64,000 bases of DNA. It comes from Streptomyces sp. CB02959. Lineage in GTDB: Bacteria; Actinomycetota; Actinomycetes; Streptomycetales; Streptomycetaceae. The stretch is taken from NCBI RefSeq assembly GCF_002803155.1, contig NZ_NNBP01000015.1:62001-126000 (forward strand), given 5' to 3'. A program made the translations under genes and the position numbers. A model generated the notes under the pieces. It had not been told where the DNA came from. It did no database searches and was given only the letters and a program-made list of their open reading frames with translations. Positions 16,826-26,710 of this stretch are shown here, one piece after another. Each line of letters opens with the position of its first letter. The first letter of the stretch is position 1.

Positions 16826-17648
16826 TGATGGTCCCGGTGAAGCGATCCGGGTCGTCGAGCCAGGGGTAGTGGCCGGCACCCGGCTGGACGGCCAGTGTGG
16901 CGCCGGGCAGCAGCGCGGCGATCTCCGCGGCGACCCGGGGCAGCGGGCCGCTGTCCAGCTCGCCCGCGAGTAGCAGCACCGGCACATCCAGCGTGGCCAG
17001 GGCGGCACGCGCCGCGACCGGGTCGAAGGCGCCGTCGGCCGCGTACCTCGCCCCGGCCTCCTCATTGCTCTGCGCGACCTCGCACGCGGCGTGCTCCTGG
17101 GCGGCGGCATCCCAACGGCCGTAGAAGAAGGGGGCGATGGCGTCCCAGTCGGCATCCGTGGCGGAACCGGCCCACACCGTCTCGTAGCAGCGGTACGCGG
17201 CCGGGAACCACGGTTCGGCGGACCGCAGGGCGGCCGCCTCCCGCCGGTGCGCCTCGGTGAAATCGATGCCCAGGGCGCGGGCCCGGGCGGTGACCAGAGT
17301 GAGGCTGCGGATCCGCTCCGGAAAACGGGCCGCATAGAGCAGGGCGAGATCGCCTGCCGCGGAGTGCGCGAGAACATCGACGCGTTCGAGTCCGAGGTGT
17401 GCGCGGAGCGCTTCGACGTCGTCCACTTGCCGGTCGCAGCGATAGGTCGCCGGGTCGGCGGGAATGCCGGAATCACCGGTGCCGCGCAGATCGAGCCGGA
17501 TCAATTGGCGATGGGCCGCCAATCCGCCCAGATCGCCGAGGTAGGCGGAGGCACGCATGGGGCCCCCGGGAAGGCAGAGCAGTGGCTCGCCTTTCCCTAC
17601 GAGGTGATAGGCGAGCGGGGTCCCGTCGGGCGCGGTGAGAGCAGACAT
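16809..17648 (-). CDS. Alpha/beta hydrolase, proline-iminopeptidase-like
   Basis: A 279-residue cytoplasmic alpha/beta-fold hydrolase. It starts MSALTAPDGTPLAYHLVGKGEPLLCLPGGP, which includes the oxyanion segment, then has RLDLRGTGDSG typical of prolyl aminopeptidase and haloalkane-dehalogenase-like hydrolases. The nucleophile elbow is LAHSAAGDLA, where the first Gly of GxSxG is replaced by Ala. The catalytic His is in GAGHYPWLDD near the C-terminus, and an acid is likely in LLLAGELDSG. The substrate cannot be told. The start has AAGGATT upstream. The stop codon lies inside the repeat array described here, so the last residues (RDFLP) are encoded by repeat DNA. Confidence 0.8.
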   Translation of the reverse strand: MSALTAPDGTPLAYHLVGKGEPLLCLPGGPMRASAYLGDLGGLAAHRQLIRLDLRGTGDSGIPADPATYRCDRQVDDVEALRAHLGLERVDVLAHSAAGDLALLYAARFPERIRSLTLVTARARALGIDFTEAHRREAAALRSAEPWFPAAYRCYETVWAGSATDADWDAIAPFFYGRWDAAAQEHAACEVAQSNEEAGARYAADGAFDPVAARAALATLDVPVLLLAGELDSGPLPRVAAEIAALLPGATLAVQPGAGHYPWLDDPDRFTGTIRDFLP

Positions 17649-18035
17649 GGCGGCAATCCTTGGCGCGGGTGAATCGGGCGGCAAGTGGTTATGCCGGCGC
17701 ACGGCGAACGATGGGGAATCGAGGAATCGAGAAATTGCGATATTCCGGTGGGGGAGAGGGTGGGTTTTTTGGGGGGCGGGGGACTTTGGTGGAGGTGGCG
17801 GGCGCTGGGATTCTCGGGGCGCGACGTAGGTGGCTGCACGGCGCCGCAGCGAAGATCGCCGGCTTCCTTGCCGGGGCTGACGCCGGCCGGGCCGATCGCA
17901 CCCTCAATGGCCGCGGCCCACCGTCGTCGTTAACGGGTGAGCGGGTGACGGGTGCGTGGGTGCGTCGAGTGGGCGGTACGCCGGAGGGGAGGTGGCTCGC
18001 CGCCGCCTCCCCTCCGGATCTGCCGCTGGCGCCGG
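17649..18035. other. Intergenic region with a dense G-tract cluster
   Basis: 387 bp between the hydrolase start and the terD stop with no gene I can support. Positions 17750-17819 on the + strand hold at least eight runs of three or more G with short spacers and one T6 run, so strong G-quadruplex potential in a window otherwise made of mixed G/C. Confidence 0.6.
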
Positions 18036-18557
18036 TCAGCCGCCCATCAGCCTGCTGAACGCGTCCGGCTCGGCGTCGAACCCGCGCAGTACGGCCTGGA
18101 ACCGCCATTCGCCGGAGGCGTCCCGCGCGAACTCGGCGACGGTTGCCGCGGTGGCGTCGGCCACCCCGGCGAAGTCGTTCCGCCCCAGCGTGGTGTAGCC
18201 CTCGCGGACCTCGATGAGCGTGTTCGCCACCTCACCGAAGACCCTCCGGCCGTGCGACTGCTGAATCACCACGCCCACCACGACGCGGGAGTAGCGCTCG
18301 GACAGCCGCTCCAACTCCAGTGTCATGACCTCGTCGTCACCGAAACCCTGGCCGGTCCGGCTGTCCCGGTTGAGGGTGATGGTCCCGTCGGGTGACCGGC
18401 TGTCGAAGTGCACCAGGTAGGCCGGTTCGCCCTGCGGCGCGTCCGTTGTGTACGTCGCCGCGATGATGTCCAGGTCGATGTCCGGCTCACCGGTGGGGCT
18501 GGGATCCCATCCGAGCGCCACCACGACCTTCTCGATCCCCTTGTTGAACGTGCTCAC
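18036..18557 (-). CDS. TerD-family stress protein
   Basis: A 173-residue TerD-domain protein, the calcium-binding beta-sandwich family linked to tellurite and other envelope stresses and abundant in Streptomyces. Recognisable parts are MSTFNKGIEKVVVALGWDP, DIDLDIIAATY, the acidic Ca-site loop HFDSRSPDGTITLNRDSRTGQGFGDDE, and the ending EWRFQAVLRGFDAEPDAFSRLMGG. The second half of the family signature is diverged: GEPAYLVHFDSRS and GRRVFGEVANTLIEVREG are less regular than in tellurite operon proteins. It stands alone, not in a ter operon. The GTG start is supported by GGAAGGGGAG. Confidence 0.85.
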   Translation of the reverse strand: MSTFNKGIEKVVVALGWDPSPTGEPDIDLDIIAATYTTDAPQGEPAYLVHFDSRSPDGTITLNRDSRTGQGFGDDEVMTLELERLSERYSRVVVGVVIQQSHGRRVFGEVANTLIEVREGYTTLGRNDFAGVADATAATVAEFARDASGEWRFQAVLRGFDAEPDAFSRLMGG

Positions 18558-19156
18558 CGGGCTCCCCTTCCGTCAGCTCCCGAGGCCCAGCCCGTCCGCG
18601 TGACCGTGGACAACTCCCCAGGATTTCCCCGTGTTCGACCATCGTGCCACGCTGCCGGGGGCGTCGACCCGGTAAGTCCGCGGCCATCCGGGGGTGTTCT
18701 TGCGTCCGACGCAAAGGGGTCATCGTCTTCGGTGCAATGAACGCCATTGTCTCGGTGCAATGCTGTTCCTTGTCGCTGGCGCAATGGATCATTGTGTCGA
18801 GTGAGGGGGCGTAGGTAAGTCGAGGTGCTTTCCGTGCCGTTCACTCACCGATGTCGGTAAGTCGATACTGCTGCGGCTGTGTTCACGCGCATGCCGAACA
18901 AGAGGGTTCGCCCTGTGCGCCGTTCAGCCCGTCGCTGTGAACTGGGCGACGAGTGTGAGGGGCGGCCGTCGGCCTTCTGCGGCGCCGCGCACGAGGCGGC
19001 CATCGAGGTGGGCGGTGAGGCCGGGCAACATCCCTGTGCTTCTCTCCGTTGGCCCCAGGGGCCGGTGTTCACCGATCCGATCCCGTAAGGGAGTTCGGGG
19101 CGGGCGGTAGCCGCTGTGCAGCGGTTCCGGTGGCTGTCGGGTCGTACGATGGCGCG
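18558..19156. promoter_or_regulatory. Divergent intergenic region with three palindromes
   Basis: 599 bp between terD and the YdbC-like gene. I see no convincing gene. It contains TTGCGT-CCG-ACGCAA (18700-18714), CAATG-AACGC-CATTG (18735-18749) and CAATG-GAT-CATTG (18782-18794), plus a further GGTGCAATG (18754-18762). Such a cluster looks like operator sites, but there is no known regulator match. Confidence 0.5.
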
Positions 19157-19762
19157 GTGCTGGTCAAGTGGATTCGCCTTACCGTCGTGGACCGCCGAGG
19201 GTTCGAACGGGGGCAGCGGAAATGGGCCGGGCTGCTGGGTGAGCCCGGCTTCCGGGGGCAGGCCGGGGGCTGGAGCCGGTCCCGGCCCGGCGTGGCCCAC
19301 CTGGTCGGTTTCTGGGAGAGCCGGGCGTTCTACGACTCCTTCATGGCGCGCTCCCACGACCGGCTGGCGGCCGCGCAGACCGGCACCTACAAGGACACGC
19401 AAATCCGGCTGTTCGAGCACGAATTCGACGTGAAAGTGGGGTTCCGGCCGTCCTTCGGGGACGCGGACGTGCTGCGGTTGGCGCACTGCCAGGTGCGCCC
19501 GGACCGGGTGGACCACTTCGTGCTCATGCAGGAGAAGGTCTGGAACCCGGCGATGGCCGGGTCGCCCGGCATGCTCCGGGGGATGGTCGGCCGGGCGCCG
19601 GGGGAGGAGTTCCTGGTCCTGTCGATGTGGCAGTCGGCGGCCGAGCGCGGCAAGTACCGCCCGGAGCGCGTGGAACGGCTGGCGCTCCGGGCCCAGATAG
19701 CCGCCGACATCCAGACGATCACGGGTGATGTGGTGCAGCTCGAACCGTCCTGGACGGTGTGA
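19157..19762 (+). CDS. YdbC-family (DUF4937) protein
   Basis: A 201-residue cytoplasmic protein of the YdbC/DUF4937 family, which has an antibiotic-biosynthesis-monooxygenase-like fold; its role in Streptomyces is unknown. The N-terminal motif is VLVKWIRLTVVDRRGFERGQRKWAGLLGEPGF and the second repeat has CQVRPDRVDHFVLMQEKVWNPAMAGSPGMLRG, so the protein is two related ferredoxin-like halves. The GTG start has no ribosome binding site, but TACGAT lies 6 nt upstream, consistent with a leaderless transcript. The gene ends 9 bp before the end of the convergent TetR gene. Confidence 0.8.
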   Translation: MLVKWIRLTVVDRRGFERGQRKWAGLLGEPGFRGQAGGWSRSRPGVAHLVGFWESRAFYDSFMARSHDRLAAAQTGTYKDTQIRLFEHEFDVKVGFRPSFGDADVLRLAHCQVRPDRVDHFVLMQEKVWNPAMAGSPGMLRGMVGRAPGEEFLVLSMWQSAAERGKYRPERVERLALRAQIAADIQTITGDVVQLEPSWTV

Positions 19763-19771
19763 GCGCCGCGC

Positions 19772-20479
19772 TCAGCCCGACCGCTCCGGGGAGCCGGACG
19801 CGGCGCCGGCCGGTCGGCCGCGGGTGAAGGCGCCCGCGCGGGCCGCGGCCAGTGTCGCCGCGGCGGCCTGGTCGGCGAGTGCTTCGTCGATCGGCTCCCG
19901 GGTGATGAAGAGCCGGAAGAACAGAGGGGCGGAGACGGCCCGGACCAGCGCCCCGGCGTCGACGGCGGCGTCCGGATCGGCCGGTAGCTCCCCGCGGTGG
20001 ACGGCGCGCTCGACGAGCGCCCCGCAGCGCGCGAACCGCTCGGTGTAGTAGGCGCGCAGCGCCACGGCGGCCCGCTCCGACTGGAACCCGGCCGCGATCA
20101 TCGCGGAGCCCGACGCGGCCGCCGCGGGTTCCGCGAACGAGGCGACGACCTCGTGGGCGAGCGCACGCAGATCGCCCTCCAGGGACCCCGTGTCGGGCGG
20201 CAGCCAGCTGTCCTCGCCCGCCAGGTCCAGGGCGTCGGCCAGCAGGCCCTCCACGTCCCCCCAGCGGCGGTAGAGCGTCGTCTTGTGCACCCCGGAGTGC
20301 TCGGCGACGTATTCGACGGTCAGCCCGGGATAGCCGAGCTCGATGAGGCCGGTCAGCACGGCGTCCCGGACGGCGGCCCGGGTGCGCGCCGTGCGCCCGC
20401 CGGGGCGCTGGGCGCCCGGGGTGGGAGGGGGCGCCGGATCGCTGCCCTCGGCCCGCTTGTTCTCGCCCTCGCCAGACAA
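19772..20479 (-). CDS. TetR-family transcriptional repressor
   Basis: A TetR regulator of about 235 residues. The helix-turn-helix is RAAVRDAVLTGLIELGYPGLTVEYVAEHSGVHKTTLYRRWGD, and the C-terminal ligand domain resembles the TetR_C_11-like group. The frame is open to a TTG at 20533, but that codon lies in the middle of a palindrome. I chose the TTG at 20479 because GGAG stands 6 nt upstream. It is transcribed divergently from an ABC-F gene, and the 120-bp gap holds two related palindromes, so it very likely represses both itself and the ABC-F gene. The inducer is probably a ribosome-targeting or other toxic small molecule (inference). Confidence 0.8.
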   Translation of the reverse strand: MSGEGENKRAEGSDPAPPPTPGAQRPGGRTARTRAAVRDAVLTGLIELGYPGLTVEYVAEHSGVHKTTLYRRWGDVEGLLADALDLAGEDSWLPPDTGSLEGDLRALAHEVVASFAEPAAAASGSAMIAAGFQSERAAVALRAYYTERFARCGALVERAVHRGELPADPDAAVDAGALVRAVSAPLFFRLFITREPIDEALADQAAAATLAAARAGAFTRGRPAGAASGSPERSG

Positions 20480-20546
20480 TTGCAACTCCAGTTGCGTTAG
20501 TTCGTTCGGTGTGTCACTCTCATCGTAACGCAACTCTCGTTGCGTT
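20479..20546. promoter_or_regulatory. Paired TetR operators between tetR and ABC-F genes
   Basis: Operator 2 (20527-20546) is a perfect palindrome AACGCAAC-N4-GTTGCGTT. Operator 1 (about 20479-20498) is the same element with two changes in one arm, centred on GCAAC-TCCA-GTTGC. An extra half site GTTGCGTTA lies at its right edge. Spacing between centres is 48 bp, and both sit between the divergent starts. Confidence 0.75.
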
Positions 20547-20598
20547 TGCCGGTCGGTCGTGCCGTCCGGCGTGTCCGCGGCATCACTCGGAGGATCAC

Positions 20599-22218
<1,620 letters not shown>

Positions 22219-22291
22219 AGGAGGGCGCCTCCCTCAGGAGCCCCACCCGCCACACACGGCATGTACAGGGCAGGCGCTTTACGCTGGCGGC

Positions 22292-22951
22292 ATGGCCCGG
22301 CCCCGACGCATCGTCCTGCTCCGCCACGGCGAGTCCGTGGGGAACGTCGACGACACCGTCTACGAGCGCGAGCCCGACCACGCGCTCGCCCTGACGAAGA
22401 GCGGGCTGCGCCAGGCCGAGGGCGCCGGCCGAAGGCTGCGCGAGATGTTCGGCAACGAGCGGATCTCCGCCTACGTGTCGCCGTACCGCCGCACCCACCA
22501 GACCTTCCGGAGCCTCGACCTGGACCCCGGCAACGTCCGGATCCGCGAGGAGCCCCGAATCCGCGAACAGGACTGGGGCAACTGGCAGGACCGCGACGAC
22601 GTGCGACGCCAGAAGGCCTACCGCGACGCCTACGGCCACTTCTTCTACCGCTTCGCACAGGGCGAGTCCGGCGCCGACGTCTACGACCGGGTCGGGGCCT
22701 TCCTGGAGAGCCTCTGGCGCAGCTTCGAGGACCCCCACCACCCGCCCAACGTCCTGATCGTCACGCACGGCCTCACCATGCGGCTGTTCTGCATGCGGTG
22801 GTTCCACTGGTCGGTCGCCGACTTCGAATCGCTGTCCAACCCCGGAAACGCCGAATGGCGCACCCTGCTCCTCGGCCCGGACGGCCGCTACGCCCTCGAC
22901 CGGCCCTTCGAGCGCTGGTGTGAACCCGAGCCTTATGGCGTCACCGGTTAA
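22292..22951 (+). CDS. Histidine phosphatase-family protein
   Basis: A 219-residue member of the phosphoglycerate-mutase-like histidine phosphatase superfamily. The phospho-accepting His is in LLRHGESVGNVDD, with the partner Arg/Glu region VSPYRRTHQTF and the second catalytic His in IVTHGLTMRLF. The substrate is unknown. The ATG is preceded directly by TACGCT-GGCGGC and by no ribosome binding site, suggesting a leaderless transcript. It lies 73 bp downstream of the ABC-F gene. Confidence 0.88.
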   Translation: MARPRRIVLLRHGESVGNVDDTVYEREPDHALALTKSGLRQAEGAGRRLREMFGNERISAYVSPYRRTHQTFRSLDLDPGNVRIREEPRIREQDWGNWQDRDDVRRQKAYRDAYGHFFYRFAQGESGADVYDRVGAFLESLWRSFEDPHHPPNVLIVTHGLTMRLFCMRWFHWSVADFESLSNPGNAEWRTLLLGPDGRYALDRPFERWCEPEPYGVTG

Positions 22952-22962
22952 AGTGCACAGCG

Positions 22963-23868
22963 ATGACGACCCCTGATCCTCGTGACGCGGACCGCTGTGC
23001 GCGGGCTCTGGCGAGCCTGCGTGGCCTCTCCGTGGGCGACGCCCTCGGATCGCAGTTCTTCGCCCCCGCCCACTACCCCTCCCTCAAGCGCCGCGAGCTG
23101 CCGCCCGCGCCGTGGCGGTGGACCGACGACACCGAGATGGCCTGCTCCGTCCTGGCCGTGCTCACCACCCACCACCGCGTCGACCAGGACGCCCTGGCCC
23201 GCTCCTTCGCCGACCGCCACGACGACGGCCGCGAGTACGGCCCGGCCGTCGACCGCCTCCTCCGCCTGATCCGCGCGGGCGGCGACTGGCGCGAGCTGGC
23301 CGCCGCGCTCTTCAACGGCCACGGCTCCTGGGGCAACGGCGCCGCCATGCGCATCGCCCCCCTCGGCGCCTGGTACTTCGACGACCCCGAGCAGGCCACC
23401 CACCAGGCGGAGATCTCCGCCTACCCCACCCACCAGCACCGTGAGGCCGTCGTCGGTGCCATGGCCGTGGCCGCCGCGGCCGCCCTGGTCGCCGACCCGG
23501 CCCGCACCCTCGGCCCCGTGGAGCTGATCGACGGCGTACTGGCCCTGATCCCGCGCAGCGCTGTGCAGGCGGGCCTGCGCCGGGCCCGCGACATGCTCGA
23601 CTACGCCGACCCCGGAACCGTCGCCGCCGTCCTCGGCTGCGGACGCCGCACCAGCGCCCACGACACCGTGCCGTTCACCCTCTGGGCCGCCGCCCGCAAC
23701 CTCGGCGACTTCGAGCAGGCGTTCTGGACCACCGCCCGGGCCGGCGGGGACGTCGACACCACCTGCGGCATCGTCGGCGGCATCGTCGCCGCGGCCCCCG
23801 GCGGCGCCCCGCCACAGGAATGGCTCGACCGTACCGAACCGCTCCCCGCCTGGACCCCCGCCCTCTGA
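22963..23868 (+). CDS. ADP-ribosylglycohydrolase (DraG-like)
   Basis: A 301-residue DraG/ARH-family hydrolase, which removes ADP-ribose from proteins or other molecules using two Mg ions. The metal-binding motifs are present: WTDDTEM near residue 50 and GGDVDTTCGIVGGI near 263; GNGAAMRIAPLG lies between. The gene starts 11 bp after the phosphatase stop. A TAAAGT hexamer that includes that stop codon lies 8 nt before the ATG, so it may have its own leaderless promoter. Confidence 0.88.
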   Translation: MTTPDPRDADRCARALASLRGLSVGDALGSQFFAPAHYPSLKRRELPPAPWRWTDDTEMACSVLAVLTTHHRVDQDALARSFADRHDDGREYGPAVDRLLRLIRAGGDWRELAAALFNGHGSWGNGAAMRIAPLGAWYFDDPEQATHQAEISAYPTHQHREAVVGAMAVAAAAALVADPARTLGPVELIDGVLALIPRSAVQAGLRRARDMLDYADPGTVAAVLGCGRRTSAHDTVPFTLWAAARNLGDFEQAFWTTARAGGDVDTTCGIVGGIVAAAPGGAPPQEWLDRTEPLPAWTPAL

Positions 23869-24099
23869 CCGCCGCCCCCGCGCCGCCCGTCCGCCCGTCC
23901 GCCGCGGGGCGCAACGAGCCGCGCGGACCGGCGACTTCGCGCCCAGACGCCCGCCTCCCCGTGCCCGCCGGAGCCTTCGCGCCCACCTGCCGGCAACCGC
24001 TTCGGACCGCCGTACCGGGCCCTCCGCCGGCGCTCGCGAACGCCGGCTTCGGATCCGATGCGGACGGCCGCGCCGAATAGGCGTAATCTGGCTGGCGCC

Positions 24100-24801
24100 A
24101 TGCCGTACGAGCCCCCCACCCATACCGTCGAGCGATCACTGCGCGCCACCACGGGCGCCAAGATCGTCGCAGGGATCGACGAGGTCGGGCGCGGAGCCTG
24201 GGCCGGCCCGGTCAGTGTCTGCGCCGCCATCACCGGACTGCGCCGGCCACCGGACGGACTCACTGATTCCAAGCTGCTGACCCCCAAGCGCCGCACCGAA
24301 CTCTGCGAGGTGCTTACCACCTGGGTCACCTCGTACGCCCTGGGGCACTCCTCCCCGGAGGAGATCGACACCCTGGGGATGACCGCGGCACTGCGGCTCG
24401 CCGCCGTACGTGCCCTGGAGGGGCTCCCGGTCCGGCCGGACGCGGTCATCCTCGACGGCAAGCACGACTACCTGGGCGCGCCGTGGCGGGTCCGTACGGT
24501 CATCAAGGGTGACCAGTCCTGTATCGCGGTCGCCGCCGCGTCCGTGATCGCCAAGGTGCGGCGGGACGTCATGATGGCCGAACTCGGCCTGGAGTACGCC
24601 GACTTCGACTTCGCAGCCAACGCCGGCTACCCCTCGCCGACCCACCGCACCGCCCTGGAGGAGCACGGTCCCACGCCGTACCACCGGGTGTCCTGGTCCT
24701 ACATGGACGCCCTGCCCAGGTGGCGGCACCTCAAGAAGGTGCGCGTCACTCCCGAAGCAGCCGCTCTGGAAGCCGGTGGCCAACTCGGCTTCGACTTCTG
24801 A
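24100..24801 (+). CDS. rnhB: Ribonuclease HII
   Basis: A 233-residue RNase HII, which cuts RNA in RNA-DNA hybrids and removes single ribonucleotides from DNA. The metal-binding acids are in GIDEVGRGAWAGP, the catalytic DSK follows (LTDSKLLTP), then VILDGKHDYLG. SVIAKVRRD and GYPSPTHRTAL complete the family pattern. The ATG follows TAATCT by 10 nt and has no clear ribosome binding site. The 231 bp before it are Pro-codon-rich and hold nothing I can name. Confidence 0.93.
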   Translation: MPYEPPTHTVERSLRATTGAKIVAGIDEVGRGAWAGPVSVCAAITGLRRPPDGLTDSKLLTPKRRTELCEVLTTWVTSYALGHSSPEEIDTLGMTAALRLAAVRALEGLPVRPDAVILDGKHDYLGAPWRVRTVIKGDQSCIAVAAASVIAKVRRDVMMAELGLEYADFDFAANAGYPSPTHRTALEEHGPTPYHRVSWSYMDALPRWRHLKKVRVTPEAAALEAGGQLGFDF

Positions 24802-24868
24802 GCGGAGCGGGGCAGGAATTCGGTACCCACTGACATGTCCCGCACCTACGTTTGATAGACATCCCTTT

Positions 24869-25519
24869 ATGCCTCTCATCCCCGAGGAGCCTCAGATTCA
24901 CGAGAGTGTCCCGGGTCCCCGCGCAACTCCGGCCGCCGGCCGCACCGCGCCGACCCCCCGTCCCGTACCTGGTCCCGGTCCCCGCCCCGCTCCGCCGCGA
25001 GGTGCCCCCGCGTCCAGTGCCCGTCCGGGCAAGCCCGGACCCGTCACCCCGTCGCGTGGGCCCGTCCCGGCCCCCCCGGCGCAGCGCACCGACTCCCCGC
25101 AGCCTCCGGTCGCCACGACCGGCAACGCCGCGGGCCCCCAGCTCCAGCTGATACCGGCACCCGTCGGCGGAGCCGTCGACGCCGCCGACGAGGCCGTCGA
25201 CCTGCTCCTGGACTCCGGCCGCGCGCCGGGCGAGATCCTGGTGCTGACCACCGGTGAGAACCACCCGTGGGCGGCCCACGAACTGTCCTTCGGCGAGGCG
25301 TCCTACTGGGCCCAGCACGACGTCGCCGACGACGTGTTCTACGCCGCCGCCGGCGCCGAACGCGCCGCCGAACGGCCCGTCGTGGTCGTCGCGGTCAACG
25401 GCGACGACGACGAGGCCACCGCGCGGGCGCTGCCCGCCGCGATGGCCCGTGCCGGAGTGCTGCTGATCGTCTGCGGCGACCCGGAGCGGATCAACGCGGT
25501 GCTCGGCGCGAACGCCTGA
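24869..25519 (+). CDS. Hypothetical protein, Pro-rich N-terminus plus conserved C-terminal domain
   Basis: Not recognised. 216 residues. Residues 1-95 are low-complexity Pro/Gly/Arg/Ala and probably disordered. Residues 100-216 form a compact alpha/beta-looking domain (GAVDAADEAVDLLLDSGRAPGEILVLTTGENHPWAAHELSFGEASYWAQHDVADDVFYAAA..RPVVVVAVNGDDDEATARALPAAMARAGVLLIVCGDPERINAVLG). The pattern 'dG.aPgeIlVLTtG' and the ending resemble the accessory C-terminal parts of UvrD-like helicases, but no Walker motifs exist. The ATG has no ribosome binding site; TAGACA lies 7 nt before it. It follows rnhB in the same direction. Confidence 0.65.
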   Translation: MPLIPEEPQIHESVPGPRATPAAGRTAPTPRPVPGPGPRPAPPRGAPASSARPGKPGPVTPSRGPVPAPPAQRTDSPQPPVATTGNAAGPQLQLIPAPVGGAVDAADEAVDLLLDSGRAPGEILVLTTGENHPWAAHELSFGEASYWAQHDVADDVFYAAAGAERAAERPVVVVAVNGDDDEATARALPAAMARAGVLLIVCGDPERINAVLGANA

Positions 25520-25612
25520 CCACCGCTGCCCCGGCGTGGCCCGCCGGCGCTCATGGCCGGTCGGGCTCGTTGGCGCGCCCGGGCACCGGTCGTCCGGCCG
25601 GGCGCGCCGCGG

Positions 25613-26446
25613 TCAGTACGCCGCCCGGTGGCGCGCTTCCGCCGCGCCACCGCCGGCGCGCCGGGGCGTTCCCCGGCCGCCGTTCCGCGGCTGCTCGCCC
25701 GATGCGGCGGTCCGCGCCGACGGGACACGCTGCGCACCAGCCGGGTCCTGACCAGGCGGGCCCTCCGCGGCCCGCGGGTCCTGTGGGGGCACCGCCGGCG
25801 AAAGCGCGCCGCCCTCCGGGGCGGGCGCACCGCCGGTGGCGCCCACCGCCCCGGTCCCCTCGGCCGCGCCGTGGCGGGGACCCACCCGCGCCGCGTCCGC
25901 CCTCCGGGATTTCCCGGGGGCGGTCACCCGGGGCCACCGCCCGCCCCGCCCTTCACCCAGTACCTGCCAGTGGCCCCGGGCCAGCGCGATGAACGCCCCG
26001 CAGCGGAGCCCGTGCAGGGTGCAGGCGTCGCGCAGCCCCCACATCCACGCACCGTCCGCCTCCGACCAACGGAGCTCGCCCTCCCGGTAGTGGAGCAGCA
26101 CCGCCGTCCGGGCCGGAACCCGCAACCGCAGATCGTGCGGGATGATCCGACGCAACTGCGCCAGCAGCGCATTGCGGTAGGCCCAACCATCGGGAGCCGA
26201 CGCCGGCCCCGTGAACGACGCGCTGGCAACGACCCGTTCGTCAGGGTCCAGCACCGCCACGATCACCGTCGACGGCCGCGGAAGATGACGGGTGTACAGG
26301 TCGGCGACGACCTCACGGGGGTTGCGTAGGAGCGGGATTCCGGCCGACGCCCACTCCGCCGGTTCCAACAGCCGCCCCAGGCGAGCGGTGGAATCGGCGG
26401 CTTCGGGCGGCGGATCCGGTGCGGGCCGGGCGAATCCGAAGGCCAT
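25613..26446 (-). CDS. Conserved hypothetical protein
   Basis: Not recognised. 277 residues: a globular N-terminal part to about residue 170 with alternating strands and helices (RHLPRPSTVIVAVLDPDERVVASASFTG, WAYRNALLAQLRRIIPHDLRLRVPARTAVLLHYREGELRWSEADGAW, GLRCGAFIALARGHWQVLGEG), and a Gly/Ala/Arg/Pro-rich tail of about 100 residues that is probably disordered. The core sits beside the RecQ helicase gene in the same orientation, 264 bp downstream of it. The start is well supported by GGGAGG 7 nt upstream. The tail's weak codon constraint means the stop could have shifted between strains. Confidence 0.65.
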   Translation of the reverse strand: MAFGFARPAPDPPPEAADSTARLGRLLEPAEWASAGIPLLRNPREVVADLYTRHLPRPSTVIVAVLDPDERVVASASFTGPASAPDGWAYRNALLAQLRRIIPHDLRLRVPARTAVLLHYREGELRWSEADGAWMWGLRDACTLHGLRCGAFIALARGHWQVLGEGRGGRWPRVTAPGKSRRADAARVGPRHGAAEGTGAVGATGGAPAPEGGALSPAVPPQDPRAAEGPPGQDPAGAQRVPSARTAASGEQPRNGGRGTPRRAGGGAAEARHRAAY

Positions 26447-26710
26447 CGTCCTCCCTTCGTCTGCGTGTCCGCGCTGCGGGCCGCGGCCGGGCGCGCCGGT
26501 GCACCACGGCATGACCCTGCCGGACCGCGAACGGCCGGATACCGGGAAGCACTTCCCATTCTCGCGGCTCGTACAGGCTTGCGGCAACGAGCAATTCCCC
26601 GCGAACGGCCGGAAACACCCGGTGCACCGCTGCTATCCCTGCCCGCCGCACCCGCCTCCGATACCCAGGTGCTCCCTCCCGTCTCTCCCGGGCCCCGCCG
26701 CCGGATCCGG

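Noticed and set aside
18879..19088. 69-residue + strand frame between terD and the YdbC-like gene
   Set aside because: No ribosome binding site, no hydrophobic or domain features, and it overlaps likely control sequence. Not supported as a gene.
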